Below are positions 8,515 through 17,633 of a stretch of 64,000 bases of DNA, piece after piece. The DNA comes from Vibrio lentus (GTDB lineage Bacteria; Pseudomonadota; Gammaproteobacteria; Enterobacterales; Vibrionaceae). Under the pieces are notes generated by a model. That model did not search any database, was not told the DNA's origin, and saw only the letters and a list, made by a program, of their open reading frames with translations. The position numbers and the translations under genes are program-made. Position 1 is the stretch's first letter. Each line of letters opens with the position of its first letter. The stretch is taken from the NCBI RefSeq assembly GCF_002875945.1, contig NZ_MCZK01000182.1, positions 1-64,000 of the forward strand, written 5' to 3'.

Positions 8515-9174
8515 CTATTCAGCATTGAGTTGGTAGCCAAGGCCACGAACGGTTTTGATGATCTTTGGTGCGATCTTTTTACGGATACGGCCGATGAAAA
8601 CTTCCACAGTATTAGAGTCACGGTCGAAATCTTGCTTGTAGATATGTTCCACTAATTCTGTACGCGAGATAACCTTGTTCTGGTTATGCATGAAGTAAGC
8701 AACAACTTTGTATTCCAATGCCGTTAGGCTTACCGCTTGGCCTTGCCAAAGTACTTTAGAGCTGCGAGTGTCTAGGCTTAAATCACCAATTTGAAGAACA
8801 GGAGCAGCGCTACCAGACGCGCGACGTAATTGCGCACGAATACGAGCAATCAACTCAACCATTTCAAATGGCTTTGTTAGGTAGTCATCCGCGCCTGCGT
8901 TCAAGCCTTCTACACGCTGAGTAAGAGTGTCACGCGCACTTAAGATAACGACTGGTGTATTGATATTTTCGTCTCGAATGCCTTTCAACACGGTTAGGCC
9001 ATCCAGCTTCGGTAAGCCTAGGTCGAGAACGATGGCATCCCACTCTTCCGATGTTGCACGGTAGAGTGCGTCGATACCGTCTTGAGAAAGCTCTGGAACC
9101 CAGTCGGCTCCCTCAAGGGTTTCTAGAATTTGTTGGCCCAAGCGAGGTTCGTCTTCAACGACTAAAATTTTCAT
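8515..9174 (-). CDS. OmpR-family response regulator partner of the downstream kinase
   Basis: A 219-residue regulator with an intact receiver (acidic pair in VVEDEPRLG, phospho-acceptor Asp51 in IVLDLGLP, switch residues in LSARD, Lys in YLTKPFE). The winged-helix DNA-binding domain starts near 130 and ends VEVFIGRIRKKIA...IKTVRGLGYQL. It should be phosphorylated by the histidine kinase encoded next and activate or repress envelope genes. A direct-repeat site upstream of the operon is a candidate autoregulatory target. Confidence 0.92.
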   Translation of the reverse strand: MKILVVEDEPRLGQQILETLEGADWVPELSQDGIDALYRATSEEWDAIVLDLGLPKLDGLTVLKGIRDENINTPVVILSARDTLTQRVEGLNAGADDYLTKPFEMVELIARIRAQLRRASGSAAPVLQIGDLSLDTRSSKVLWQGQAVSLTALEYKVVAYFMHNQNKVISRTELVEHIYKQDFDRDSNTVEVFIGRIRKKIAPKIIKTVRGLGYQLNAE

Positions 9175-9235
9175 AATTGTTCTTCTTAATTCTTGTAATG
9201 ACTGTTCGCGGTGCTTAGCTCTTCGTCGTACGTAA

Positions 9236-9634
9236 CTAGTCGCCGTGTTTAATGGCGTCTTTAAAGTTTCGGCCTTTAATCATGAGCATCTCTAACGTCT
9301 CGGCGTTGTATTCGACTTTGATGATGTTGTTTTGGTAATTAATTTTTAGTTCATAAACCCAAATATCATCGTCTTCTTCTAGTTCTACTTTAATGATTCG
9401 ACCATGAAGATCGTTCTCAACGGCCGCATACATTTCTGAGAAAGGGCGAATATAGCCTTCGCGTACGGCTTCGTAGACTTCGTCTTGATCTTCTTCAAAT
9501 TCGATACGAGTTCCTGCTTTATGGACATCTTGCACTAAGTCATGACCATTATGATGTGAGTCGGCCCATGCACCAGCAGAAGCAAATAAGCCTAAGCTTA
9601 TAGAAAACAAAGAAATCATAGCTTTACTAAACAT
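9236..9634 (-). CDS. Periplasmic PepSY-domain protein
   Basis: A 132-residue protein with a signal peptide (cleavage probably after the AGAWA near residue 24) and a His-rich mature N-terminus (SHHNGH). One PepSY domain follows (about 60-120), seen as IIKVELEEDDDIWVYELKINY. PepSY domains occur in proteins that inhibit proteases or modulate envelope signalling. It is the first gene of an operon with the response regulator and kinase, 61 bp upstream of the regulator, so it is probably an accessory or target of that signalling pathway. Confidence 0.82.
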   Translation of the reverse strand: MFSKAMISLFSISLGLFASAGAWADSHHNGHDLVQDVHKAGTRIEFEEDQDEVYEAVREGYIRPFSEMYAAVENDLHGRIIKVELEEDDDIWVYELKINYQNNIIKVEYNAETLEMLMIKGRNFKDAIKHGD

Positions 9635-9664
9635 AGCGAATCCTAGAGAAGGTTGATAGCGTTC

Positions 9665-9698
9665 AGTATAAAAAAGTAATTCTGAACAGAAAGTGAAC
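9665..9698 (-). promoter_or_regulatory. Candidate promoter with OmpR-type direct repeats
   Basis: On the minus strand GTTCA occurs twice, 11 bp apart (complements of 9694-9698 and 9683-9687), just upstream of a TATACT -10 element (complement of 9665-9670). Repeats one helical turn apart over the -35 region are typical of promoters activated by OmpR-family regulators. Self-activation of the operon is inferred. Confidence 0.4.
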
Positions 9699-9814
9699 CT
9701 GATTAATAATGAGAATTTGATACCTAAAAACTTAACGTTTAACAGCGGAAGGCCTGATAAATGAAGACTAACTGCCGAGTGTTAAGAACGTAATACTTAT
9801 CTATATTCTTAACC

Positions 9815-11557
9815 TTAATGCTGCTGAAGCTCGTCTTCGAATATCTTGTCTCTCATTTTCCAAAAGCGTCCCACTTTACGCGCAATCACGAATTGAGGTG
9901 GGCGGAATCGATGTTGGTGAGCAACCACTTTACTTGGTGAAGCTTCTTCAAATGGTCGGTGTCGGTCGGCAAGGTGAGGGCGAACAAACTGATCCTTAAA
10001 GTTCTGCTTCTGTTTCTTGGTGGTTAATGACCAGAACTCATGCACTTGTGCTTGGTTCTCACCGCGGTAGGTGACCTTAAGTTGCGATTTGCCTTTGTCG
10101 TCCTTGAGAACGTTAAGGTCCATCTCTAAACACTCAAATACTAACGCATCTTTCAGGTTTAACGCTTCTTTCAGCTTTTTGTCTGGGTCGACTAAGGTGG
10201 CATCACACTCATGACAAATGCGTGCGGCAATGTCGTTGTCAGCGCCGCATTCACCGCAATACTTAGCGCGAAAACGATAGTTACAGTGTTCGCGTTCACC
10301 CGTGTCTTCATCGGTAAAGTAGCCTTGGCATTTGCGGCCAAAGTGCTCAAGTAAGAATCCATTGCTGTCTAGCTTGCCCCAAAAGTTATTATTGAAACCG
10401 CAAGCAGGGCAGGGAATGGTGATGATTTCACTGTCAGAATCAGGTTTTGGGTCGCCCACTTCAGGTTGATAAAGGTCGTAACTGTTGCCTGCATAGTCGA
10501 GCACTAAACATTCTTTTTTACCTGAAGACAAACGTAAGCCACGGCCAACGATTTGTTGATACAAACTGATGGACTCTGTCGGGCGCAAAATGGCGATCAA
10601 ATCGACATGTGGAGCATCAAAACCTGTGGTTAATACCGATACGTTGACCAAGAACTTGATTTTACGTTCTTTGAAATCACCGATGATTTGGTCACGTTCA
10701 AGTGTTGGTGTGTCACCAATTACAATTGATGATTCGCCTTCTGGCAATAAGCCAAGGATCTCTTGTGCGTGTCGAACCGTCGCAGCGAATACCATGATGC
10801 CGAGTTTGTCTTTGGCCAGTTCAATGATCTGGTCGACAATTTGTGGAGTAGCGCGTTTAGATTGCTCGATCACCATATCGAGTTCGGCTTCTTTATAGCG
10901 ACCGGTACTTGCTGGCTTCAGTTGGGAAAAGTCATAGCTTAAAACGGGAGCGTCAATCATTCGAGCTGGTGTGAGAAAGCCTTCGTCCAACAAGTAGCGA
11001 ATCGGGAGTTCAAAAATACAGTCTCTGAAAAAACGAGGCTCTTCAGAACGCACTTGTCCACGTGTGTGATATTGGTAAAGCCACCCCATACCAAGACGAT
11101 AAGGCGTCGCGGTCAATCCAAGCACCTTTATGCCCGAATTATTTTCACGTAAGTGAGTGATCACTTTTTGATAGCTGCTGGTCTTTTCATCCGGAACGCG
11201 GTGGCATTCGTCGATAACCAATAGCGAGAACTGATTGGAGAATGAGTCGAGGTTTCGAACCACAGATTGAACCGAAGCAAATACCACTTGCTGGTCGGTC
11301 TCTTTACGCCCTAAACCCGCGGAGAAAATCGAACCTTTTAGCCCATAACCTTCATACTTTTCATGGTTTTGCTCAACGAGCTCTTTTACGTGAGCAAGCA
11401 CTAGAACACGACCTTTAGCAAGCCTTGCTAGCTCTGCAATCACCAGACTTTTTCCTGCGCCTGTCGGTAACACAAGAACAGCCGGTGTTTGGTGTTTTCT
11501 GAAGTAATGAATCACTGATTTTACTGAGTCAGCTTGGTACGGGCGGAGTGTATACAT
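9815..11557 (-). CDS. radD: DNA repair helicase RadD (YejH)
   Basis: A superfamily 2 helicase of 580 residues, close to the 586 of E. coli RadD, which acts with SSB and RecA in repair of stalled forks. It shows LRPYQADSV, Walker A LPTGAGKS, a DECH box (LVIDECHRVPD), motif III LTATPYRLG and motif VI QIVGRGLRL. A C-terminal zinc-binding region has several CxxC pairs (CPACGF, CGECG, CHEC). The ATG at 11557, giving MYTLRPYQ, matches the family; an upstream in-frame start would add 15 residues. It is divergent from rsuA, as in other gammaproteobacteria. Confidence 0.93.
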   Translation of the reverse strand: MYTLRPYQADSVKSVIHYFRKHQTPAVLVLPTGAGKSLVIAELARLAKGRVLVLAHVKELVEQNHEKYEGYGLKGSIFSAGLGRKETDQQVVFASVQSVVRNLDSFSNQFSLLVIDECHRVPDEKTSSYQKVITHLRENNSGIKVLGLTATPYRLGMGWLYQYHTRGQVRSEEPRFFRDCIFELPIRYLLDEGFLTPARMIDAPVLSYDFSQLKPASTGRYKEAELDMVIEQSKRATPQIVDQIIELAKDKLGIMVFAATVRHAQEILGLLPEGESSIVIGDTPTLERDQIIGDFKERKIKFLVNVSVLTTGFDAPHVDLIAILRPTESISLYQQIVGRGLRLSSGKKECLVLDYAGNSYDLYQPEVGDPKPDSDSEIITIPCPACGFNNNFWGKLDSNGFLLEHFGRKCQGYFTDEDTGEREHCNYRFRAKYCGECGADNDIAARICHECDATLVDPDKKLKEALNLKDALVFECLEMDLNVLKDDKGKSQLKVTYRGENQAQVHEFWSLTTKKQKQNFKDQFVRPHLADRHRPFEEASPSKVVAHQHRFRPPQFVIARKVGRFWKMRDKIFEDELQQH

Positions 11558-11654
11558 ATCGTGTCTTGTAAGATGAAAAACAAATAGTGTGAAATAGCTC
11601 AACTAATTGAGCAAAGGTGACTATAATACCCGACTTAGATTAGTTGAGGTATTC

Positions 11655-12350
11655 ATGCGTTTAGATAAATTTCTGTGCGATGCGTTAGGCGTCACTCGAA
11701 GAGAAGCAACACACTTATTAAAATCAAAAGCAGTGACAGTAAATGATGTCATTCAAAAAAGCGGCTCACTTAAGGTAACTGAAGAGTGCGTTGTGGAATG
11801 GCAAGGTAATGAACTGAATGTTCACGGCCCTCGTTACATCATGCTTTACAAGCCAGAAGGCTTTGTTTGTTCGCATGAAGATGGCTCAAATCGCACTGCG
11901 TTTGAATTACTTGATGAAATCAAAATGGACAAGCTGCACTTTGCAGGTCGTCTAGATGTTGATACGACTGGCCTTGTCTTAATGACTGACGACGGTAAGT
12001 GGTCTCACCGTATTACGTCGCCAAAGCACAAGTGCGAAAAAACATACCGTGTATGGTTGGTTGAACCAGTAGAAGCGGATTATGTTGAAAAATTCAAAGA
12101 GGGCATCCAGCTTAAGAGCGAAGATGGCCTAACACTTCCAGCACTTCTAGAAGTACGTGCAGAGCGTGAAGTGTTACTAACGATTCACGAAGGCAAATAC
12201 CACCAAGTAAAACGCATGTTTGCAGCTCTTGGTAACAAGGTAGAAGCACTGCACCGTGAACGTATTGGTGAAATCGAGATGGACGAATCTTTAGAGTTGG
12301 GTGAATACCGTTACCTAACACAAGAAGAAGTCGACTCTATCTGGAAGTAA
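11655..12350 (+). CDS. rsuA: 16S rRNA pseudouridine(516) synthase RsuA
   Basis: A 231-residue enzyme that isomerises U516 of 16S rRNA. An N-terminal S4 RNA-binding domain (MRLDKFLCDALGVTRREA) precedes the catalytic domain with the GRLDVDTTGL motif; Asp101 is the expected nucleophile. KTYRVWL and HQVKRMF are typical of the RsuA/RluB group. The ATG at 11655 with GAGG upstream gives the same length as E. coli RsuA. It is followed by bcr, as in enterobacteria. Confidence 0.95.
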   Translation: MRLDKFLCDALGVTRREATHLLKSKAVTVNDVIQKSGSLKVTEECVVEWQGNELNVHGPRYIMLYKPEGFVCSHEDGSNRTAFELLDEIKMDKLHFAGRLDVDTTGLVLMTDDGKWSHRITSPKHKCEKTYRVWLVEPVEADYVEKFKEGIQLKSEDGLTLPALLEVRAEREVLLTIHEGKYHQVKRMFAALGNKVEALHRERIGEIEMDESLELGEYRYLTQEEVDSIWK

Positions 12351-12370
12351 TCTTTTCTACCGTAGATGTG

Positions 12371-12402
12371 GCCGACCAAGGATAGCGTCGGCTGATTATT
12401 TT
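12371..12402 (+). terminator. Weak hairpin after rsuA
   Basis: GCCGAC (12371-12376) pairs with GTCGGC (12387-12392), followed by a T-rich tract. The stem is short, so it may only attenuate read-through into bcr. Confidence 0.4.
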
Positions 12403-12483
12403 GACTGGTACTAGGACAGTTTCAGCCATTATTGCTGTGTGCATGTTCGTGCTCACATAAACCTAGTACTTAGTTGGAGAGTT

Positions 12484-13701
12484 ATGCAAACGTCTACCCC
12501 GCAGACCCCAAGCTCACAACCTCAAACTCCTCAGTTAGGTTGGATGCTATTTTTGGTTCTGGGCGCTATTGGTGCTTTGACACCACTCGCAATCGATATG
12601 TACCTACCCGCAATGCCAACGATCGCCAAAGATCTCGGCGTGACAGCGGGTGAAGTGCAAATCACACTCACAGCGTACACCGCAGGCTTCGCTTTGGGTC
12701 AGTTGTTACATGGCCCGTTAGCCGACAGTTATGGTCGCAAGCCAGTGCTACTGATTGGTGTATTCTTCTTTGCGATAGCGTCTGTCGTGAGTGCAACCAC
12801 TCATGGTATTGAAGCGTTAACGTTAGTTCGTACGGCTCAAGGTTTTGCAGGTGCTGCGGCAGCGGTCATTATCCAAGCGGTTGTGCGCGATATGTTCGAC
12901 CGTGAAGATTTCGCAAGAACCATGTCGTTCGTTACCTTAGTGATGACGGTTGCGCCATTAATCGCCCCTATGATTGGTGGCTATTTAGCATTGTGGTTTG
13001 GTTGGCGTTCAATCTTTTGGGTGTTGGCTATTTTTGCCGTTATCGTGATTCTTGCGGTTATCATCAAGATCCCTGAGACACTGCCCGTCGAAAATCGTCA
13101 GCCCTTGCGCTTTAAAACGACGATTCGCAATTACGCTCGTTTGTGTAAAAACCCGACGGTTATGGGTTTGATTTTCTCGGGTGCATTCTCATTCTCTGGG
13201 ATGTTTGCATTCTTAACCGCAGGCTCTTTTGTCTACATTGATATCTATGGTGTACGTCCTGACTTGTTCGGTTATCTGTTTGGCCTAAACATCGTAGCGA
13301 TGATCCTGATGACAACCATCAATGGTCGAATCGTTAAGAAGGTCGGTTCTCATACGATGTTGAGAGCGGCGTTGGTTATTCAATTACTGGCTGGTTTAGG
13401 CTTACTCGTTGGGTGGGCGCTGGATCTAGGACTTTGGGGTATTGTGCCGTTTGTGATGCTATTTATTGGCACCATTTCTACTATCGGCAGTAACTCTATG
13501 GGTCTACTGCTAAGTGGTTATCCAAACATGGCAGGCACGGCTTCATCGCTTGCGGGAACATTAAGATTTGGTACTGGTTCTGTCGTTGGGGCTATCGTAG
13601 CGATGCTGCCAAGTGACAGTGCTGGGTCTATGGCTATGGTAATGGCTGCGTGTGCAGTAATGTCAGCATTACTATATTGGACATTAGGAAAGAAGGCATA
13701 A
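12484..13701 (+). CDS. bcr: Bcr/CflA family multidrug MFS transporter
   Basis: A 405-residue major facilitator protein with 12 predicted membrane helices. The first loop carries the family signature (ALTPLAIDMYLPAMPTIA) and GPLADSYGRKPVLL, followed by RTAQGFAGAAAAVI. Bcr/CflA proteins export drugs and small molecules in exchange for protons. The start at 12484 follows TTGGAGAG and precedes the first helix; an upstream in-frame start would add an implausible leader. Its stop overlaps the start of the next gene (TAATG), indicating translational coupling. Confidence 0.92.
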   Translation: MQTSTPQTPSSQPQTPQLGWMLFLVLGAIGALTPLAIDMYLPAMPTIAKDLGVTAGEVQITLTAYTAGFALGQLLHGPLADSYGRKPVLLIGVFFFAIASVVSATTHGIEALTLVRTAQGFAGAAAAVIIQAVVRDMFDREDFARTMSFVTLVMTVAPLIAPMIGGYLALWFGWRSIFWVLAIFAVIVILAVIIKIPETLPVENRQPLRFKTTIRNYARLCKNPTVMGLIFSGAFSFSGMFAFLTAGSFVYIDIYGVRPDLFGYLFGLNIVAMILMTTINGRIVKKVGSHTMLRAALVIQLLAGLGLLVGWALDLGLWGIVPFVMLFIGTISTIGSNSMGLLLSGYPNMAGTASSLAGTLRFGTGSVVGAIVAMLPSDSAGSMAMVMAACAVMSALLYWTLGKKA

Positions 13702-14360
13702 TGTCAAAATACTATATTGAAATTCAGAAGTTAGTGAATGACGCATTGGGCGAGCTTTACGCTCTGCACAAAGCAGGCAAAGCGATTGATGCGCCTATTG
13801 CGAACAACCTTTATTTAGTTCGTTGGGTAACGAAGGCGATTAAGGCTCAGTCTTATGATCGTGTGATTGTTCCTGATTTGGTGCGTTGGCAGAAGCAGGG
13901 GCGTTCAAAAGGCAACAACTCTGATTTAACTTTTACCTTCAAACGTATCTCTGCGTTTTACGGTAAATTCTTCCCTGAAGGCGAAGAACCAAAAGCGTTG
14001 AAAGATAGCGACGTTGAAGCGTTTATGGACAAGATGTACGAGATGGGTTGGAGCGTATCGAGTGAAGATGAGCTGACGACTGGCGGCAAAATTCAGTTCT
14101 TCACTGATGGCGAGCACTCTTTTGCACTTTGTGGCAAACAGTGTGACGACTCGTTCGACGGTGAATTGATGGTAAAACCAATGAACTGGTTTGTTCGTGG
14201 TAACCACGCTGAGTTTATTCAAGCAGCGATGGAAGCGGGTTTCATGCTTCATAAAGTCACTGACTACAAGTCAGCGGTGAAGTACCACGGTGAATACATC
14301 GTGTACCCTGCTAACCAAGGCAACCAGCTTGCTGAGATCCCAATTAGCGTTGTTGGCTAG
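13701..14360 (+). CDS. DUF2913-like conserved Vibrio protein
   Basis: A 219-residue soluble protein that I match from memory to the DUF2913 family of Vibrio and relatives; no function is known. Motif-like stretches are LVRWVTKAIKAQ, RWQKQGRSKG, LCGKQCDDSFDGEL and MNWFVRGNH. No signal peptide or membrane segment is visible. Its ATG overlaps the last base of the bcr stop codon, so it is coupled to the transporter. It is followed by a strong terminator that abuts a repeat array. An upstream in-frame start inside bcr is possible but unlikely. Confidence 0.7.
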   Translation: MSKYYIEIQKLVNDALGELYALHKAGKAIDAPIANNLYLVRWVTKAIKAQSYDRVIVPDLVRWQKQGRSKGNNSDLTFTFKRISAFYGKFFPEGEEPKALKDSDVEAFMDKMYEMGWSVSSEDELTTGGKIQFFTDGEHSFALCGKQCDDSFDGELMVKPMNWFVRGNHAEFIQAAMEAGFMLHKVTDYKSAVKYHGEYIVYPANQGNQLAEIPISVVG

Positions 14361-14361
14361 T

Positions 14362-14398
14362 AGCGGATTCGGGATACGAGATGAGAGATACGAAGAGC
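14362..14398 (+). repeat. Inverted single copy of the dispersed 42-bp repeat
   Basis: GCGGATTCGGGATACGAG followed by ATGAGAGATACGAAGAG resembles one unit of the array at 14461-14628, but in the opposite orientation, and a second locus near 35.25 kb. Its last bases form the 5' arm of the terminator at 14393. Confidence 0.6.
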
Positions 14399-14420
14399 GG
14401 AATTATCCGCTCTTTTTTTT
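14393..14420 (+). terminator. Terminator of bcr and the DUF2913-like gene
   Basis: A nine-base stem (AAGAGCGGA, 14393-14401, with 14406-14414), a four-base loop, and an eight-T tract. Confidence 0.9.
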
Positions 14421-14460
14421 GCCTCTCATAGCGCGTGTTGCAAATTTTCTGTTAAGTCTG

Positions 14461-14628
14461 TTCGCATCTCGACACTCGAATCCCGTATCTGCTTTTAATC
14501 TCTTCTCATCTCGTTACTCGAATCCTGAATCTGCTTTTAGTCTTTTCGCATCCCGCCACTCGAATCCCGAATCTGCTTTTAATCTTTTCGCATCTCGACA
14601 CTCGTATCTCGCATCTGCTCTTGTGCCT
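14461..14628. repeat. Four-unit tandem array with exact 42-bp period
   Basis: The CTCG anchor recurs at 14475, 14517, 14559 and 14601, always 42 bp apart. On the minus strand each unit reads roughly AAAAGCAGAT, then CGGGATTCGAG, then CGAGATGCG, with small differences. The unit is 14 codons long. The unit at the right edge supplies the last codons and stop of the SDR gene; the rest lies in its 3' untranslated region. Related sequence occurs at 35217-35330, so this is a dispersed intergenic family. Confidence 0.85.
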
Positions 14629-16039
14629 GCTTCTCAATCGCCTTCACCATGCCTTTAAAGATAAACAGATGGGCTGGCATCATTGCAAACCAATAGAGTA
14701 GACCTAGAAAGCCTTTCGGATGCCACCAAGCGGATATATTGAGTTCTCGCGACTCTCCATTATCTGACACGGTGATTTCTAAGCGTCCTAAACCGGGTCC
14801 TTTCATTCCAAAAAGCAGAGACAAAAACTGGTTCTCTTCGCAGCGAATGACTTTCCATGAATCGATTTTGTCACCGACTTTTAGATTCGCCCCTTCTGGC
14901 ATTTGTCGAACCGGAATGCCGCCACCAAACAGAAGGTCGAGCCATTCTCGTGTACGCCACAATGCATTAGCAAAGAAGTAACCCTGCTTTGGACTTCCTA
15001 TTTGCTGAGCAATCTGCCACAACGACTCGAGCGATGCCGTTGAGGTAATACTGGCTCCGGTTTTCTTTGGGTAATAACCATAGCCAGCCTGCCAGCGTTT
15101 AAACGCGGTTTTATCGAAGCCCCACACATTACTTTTCACGAAGTTGCCTTCAGAGTGAATGGTTTGCTCGACCATACGTTCGAACGACATCAGCTTTTGT
15201 GGGTACTTTTCACTAATGGTGGTCGAGTTAGCAATGAAGTCATGCTTAAGACCCGCGAGAAGTGCTCTGCCAATGTTGGAAGGTACCGACGTAACGACGC
15301 CTAACCAATAAGACGCAATTTGTGGTGTCAGTAAAGATGTAGCCCAGAGTCGAAGAGGGCGATCTGCGGTTTTAGCGATATGAGCAAACTGGTTTCGATA
15401 AGAGACAATATCAGGCCCACCGACTTCGAAGGTTTGGTGCTCTGACGGAGTGTCTTGCGCCAGTTTGAGTAGGTAATGGTTGAGGTTCTGCAATGCTATT
15501 GGATTCGCTTTGGAATCCACCCATTTTGGCGCAATCATGATGGGCAGGTTGTAAACAAAGTCTCGCATGATCTCGAATGCCGCTGAGCCTGGGCCGATTA
15601 TCACGCCAGCTTGTAATTCGGTTACTGGCACTGAGCCTTTTCGCAATAAGTCACCGGTTTGCTTGCGGGCTTGTAAATGTTCCGAATCCGCCGTTTGTGG
15701 TTGAAGCGAACTTAGATAGATCACGTGTTTATTATTCGGAGTTAACGCAGAGATAAAATTGCGCGCCAAATTCAATTCATAGTCGATGAAATCGTGGCCT
15801 TCAGCCATCCCGTGTACGAGAAAGAAAATAAGGTCAAAGTCAGGGACGAGCGCTTGAGTCGCAGCTTGATCGGCAAGATCAAGATACACGAGCGATAGGT
15901 TATCGTGAGGCTCGGTTCGTGCTTTTAAATAGTCGATATGCCTTGCAGCTGCAGTGACTTGATGGCCTTGTTCAAGCAGGAGAGGGAGGAGCTGAGAACC
16001 AACATATCCAGAAGCGCCTAAAACCAGTACTTTCTTCAT
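14579..16039 (-). CDS. SDR-type NAD(P)-binding protein with DUF2867 domain
   Basis: A 486-residue protein with an N-terminal Rossmann domain (VLVLGASGYVGSQLLP, about residues 1-250) related to atypical SDR/NmrA proteins. The C-terminal DUF2867 domain (from about 330) contains GGGIPVRQMPEGANLKVGD, LLFGMKGPGLGRLEI and an amphipathic SAWWHPKGFLGLLYW segment near the membrane. Such proteins are annotated as putative oxidoreductases without a defined substrate. The last 14 or so residues (EQMRDTSVEMRKD) and stop are encoded by a copy of the 42-bp intergenic repeat, so the native C-terminus may have been replaced. It is divergent from the MATE gene. Confidence 0.83.
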   Translation of the reverse strand: MKKVLVLGASGYVGSQLLPLLLEQGHQVTAAARHIDYLKARTEPHDNLSLVYLDLADQAATQALVPDFDLIFFLVHGMAEGHDFIDYELNLARNFISALTPNNKHVIYLSSLQPQTADSEHLQARKQTGDLLRKGSVPVTELQAGVIIGPGSAAFEIMRDFVYNLPIMIAPKWVDSKANPIALQNLNHYLLKLAQDTPSEHQTFEVGGPDIVSYRNQFAHIAKTADRPLRLWATSLLTPQIASYWLGVVTSVPSNIGRALLAGLKHDFIANSTTISEKYPQKLMSFERMVEQTIHSEGNFVKSNVWGFDKTAFKRWQAGYGYYPKKTGASITSTASLESLWQIAQQIGSPKQGYFFANALWRTREWLDLLFGGGIPVRQMPEGANLKVGDKIDSWKVIRCEENQFLSLLFGMKGPGLGRLEITVSDNGESRELNISAWWHPKGFLGLLYWFAMMPAHLFIFKGMVKAIEKQAQEQMRDTSVEMRKD

Positions 16040-16137
16040 TGTTACTCCATTTATATCTGTGGTTAAAAACCGAACATTGATATAATAGCGCGATATTTAT
16101 CTTTATTCATCAATACGTTCCGTTTAGGTCTCTCTAT

Positions 16138-17511
16138 ATGTTGCTCTCTTCAATTATCCATCACACTCGAGGTGATTTTGTTCGTAGGCTTATTGCGATT
16201 GCTTTGCCTATCACCTTGCAGAGCATTATGTTCTCAAGTCGAGGACTTGTGGATGTGCTGATGTTAGGGCAACTGGGTGAAGCTGATATTGCTGCGGTGG
16301 GTGTGGCGAGTAGAGCCATGTTTGTCACGACCATTATGCTGGTGGGCGTAACCACGGGTGGTGCGTTATTGACTGCGCAATATTGGGGAGCCGGCAACAA
16401 GCAGGGTGTCAGAGAAAGTACGGCGTTAACTTGGTTAGTGTCTACGTTGTTTGCGTTGCTGACTATTGTGTTCTTTATATCATTCCCAAGCCAAATCATG
16501 GGTGTGACGACCGACTCACAAGAAGTCATCAGCCTTGGTGTTGACTACATCGTGATTACTTCATTTAGCATGTTAGCCGTGTCTTGTGTCAGCAGTATGT
16601 CTGTTGGCTTAAGAGCGATGCACAAGCCGGGTTTGAGCACGTTCTTTAGTGGTATCGGAATTCTATCGAATGTGTTTCTAAACTGGGTTTTGATTTTTGG
16701 TAACTTGGGCTTTCCTGCTCTTGGAATCAAAGGTGCGGCGATTGCGACAGTGTTGAGTGGTGCAATCGAAGTGGCGACCTTATTTGGCTACCTTTATTGT
16801 TCAAAGCATTTATTGGCATTCAAGTTCTGCGATATAAAAGCGGCAGCTTCGATAGAAAAAGTGGTTCGCTTCTTAAAGCTGTCGCTTCCGACGACGTTTA
16901 ACTTCTTAGCATGGGCTGGTGGCTTGTTTGCTTACCACGCAATCATGGGGCAATCGGGCGTTCAAGGTTTAGCTGCACTTTCTGTGATGACGCCGGTTGA
17001 GTCTATCTCATTGAGTTTACTGATTGGCCTTTCGAATGCGGCAGCGGTTCTGGTGGGTAATCAGCTTGGCGCGAAGAACAATGAAGCGGTTTACTATCAA
17101 GCACTAGGTTTAACGATTTTGTGTTTCTTGACCAGTATCGTGGTCGCGATTTTTCTCTATTTCGTACAAACGCCAATACTGAACGCCTTTAGCGCTTTGA
17201 CAGAAGAAACCCGAGCGCTTTCAGAGAAGTTCATTTTGATTCTCAGCGTGGGTATTGTTATTCGCTCGGTACCGCTGACGGTCATTGTTGGTGTATTAAG
17301 AGCGGGCGGTGATGTGAAGTTCTGCCTCTATCAAGATGTGATTGCTCAGTGGGTGATCGGTATTCCGCTGGCTGCGATTGCCGCTATCTACCTAAAGTTT
17401 CCACCTGAGTGGGTATATCTGCTTTTCCTCACTGAAGAAGTGCTTAAGTGGGGTGGGTCGCTTTATCGTATGAAAACAAGAAAATGGATCAAAAACTTAA
17501 TAGGAAGTTGA
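16138..17511 (+). CDS. MATE family efflux transporter
   Basis: A 457-residue protein with 12 predicted membrane helices in two halves. MATE features include LIAIALPITLQSIMFSSRGLVDVLMLG in helix 1-2, the AQYWGAG stretch and NAAAVLVGNQLGAKN at the matching position of the second half. Proteins of this family export cationic drugs or dyes using sodium or proton gradients. A TATAAT element at 16081 could serve as a -10. Substrate cannot be stated. Confidence 0.9.
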   Translation: MLLSSIIHHTRGDFVRRLIAIALPITLQSIMFSSRGLVDVLMLGQLGEADIAAVGVASRAMFVTTIMLVGVTTGGALLTAQYWGAGNKQGVRESTALTWLVSTLFALLTIVFFISFPSQIMGVTTDSQEVISLGVDYIVITSFSMLAVSCVSSMSVGLRAMHKPGLSTFFSGIGILSNVFLNWVLIFGNLGFPALGIKGAAIATVLSGAIEVATLFGYLYCSKHLLAFKFCDIKAAASIEKVVRFLKLSLPTTFNFLAWAGGLFAYHAIMGQSGVQGLAALSVMTPVESISLSLLIGLSNAAAVLVGNQLGAKNNEAVYYQALGLTILCFLTSIVVAIFLYFVQTPILNAFSALTEETRALSEKFILILSVGIVIRSVPLTVIVGVLRAGGDVKFCLYQDVIAQWVIGIPLAAIAAIYLKFPPEWVYLLFLTEEVLKWGGSLYRMKTRKWIKNLIGS

Positions 17512-17633
17512 AGTAGGGCGCACCAATCGCATCACTTTATCGTTGGCATGTGATCTATCTTTCAAAATACTTCCTCCTAACAGGGAATTAGTGTAGATTC
17601 TCCTTCCAAATTCTAACTAATGCGAGCTGTTTA

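Noticed and set aside
14290..14658. Plus-strand frame encoding 14-residue repeats (SLFASRHSNPESAF type)
   Set aside because: It is only the translation of the 42-bp repeat array plus the end of the upstream gene, and overlaps the SDR gene.
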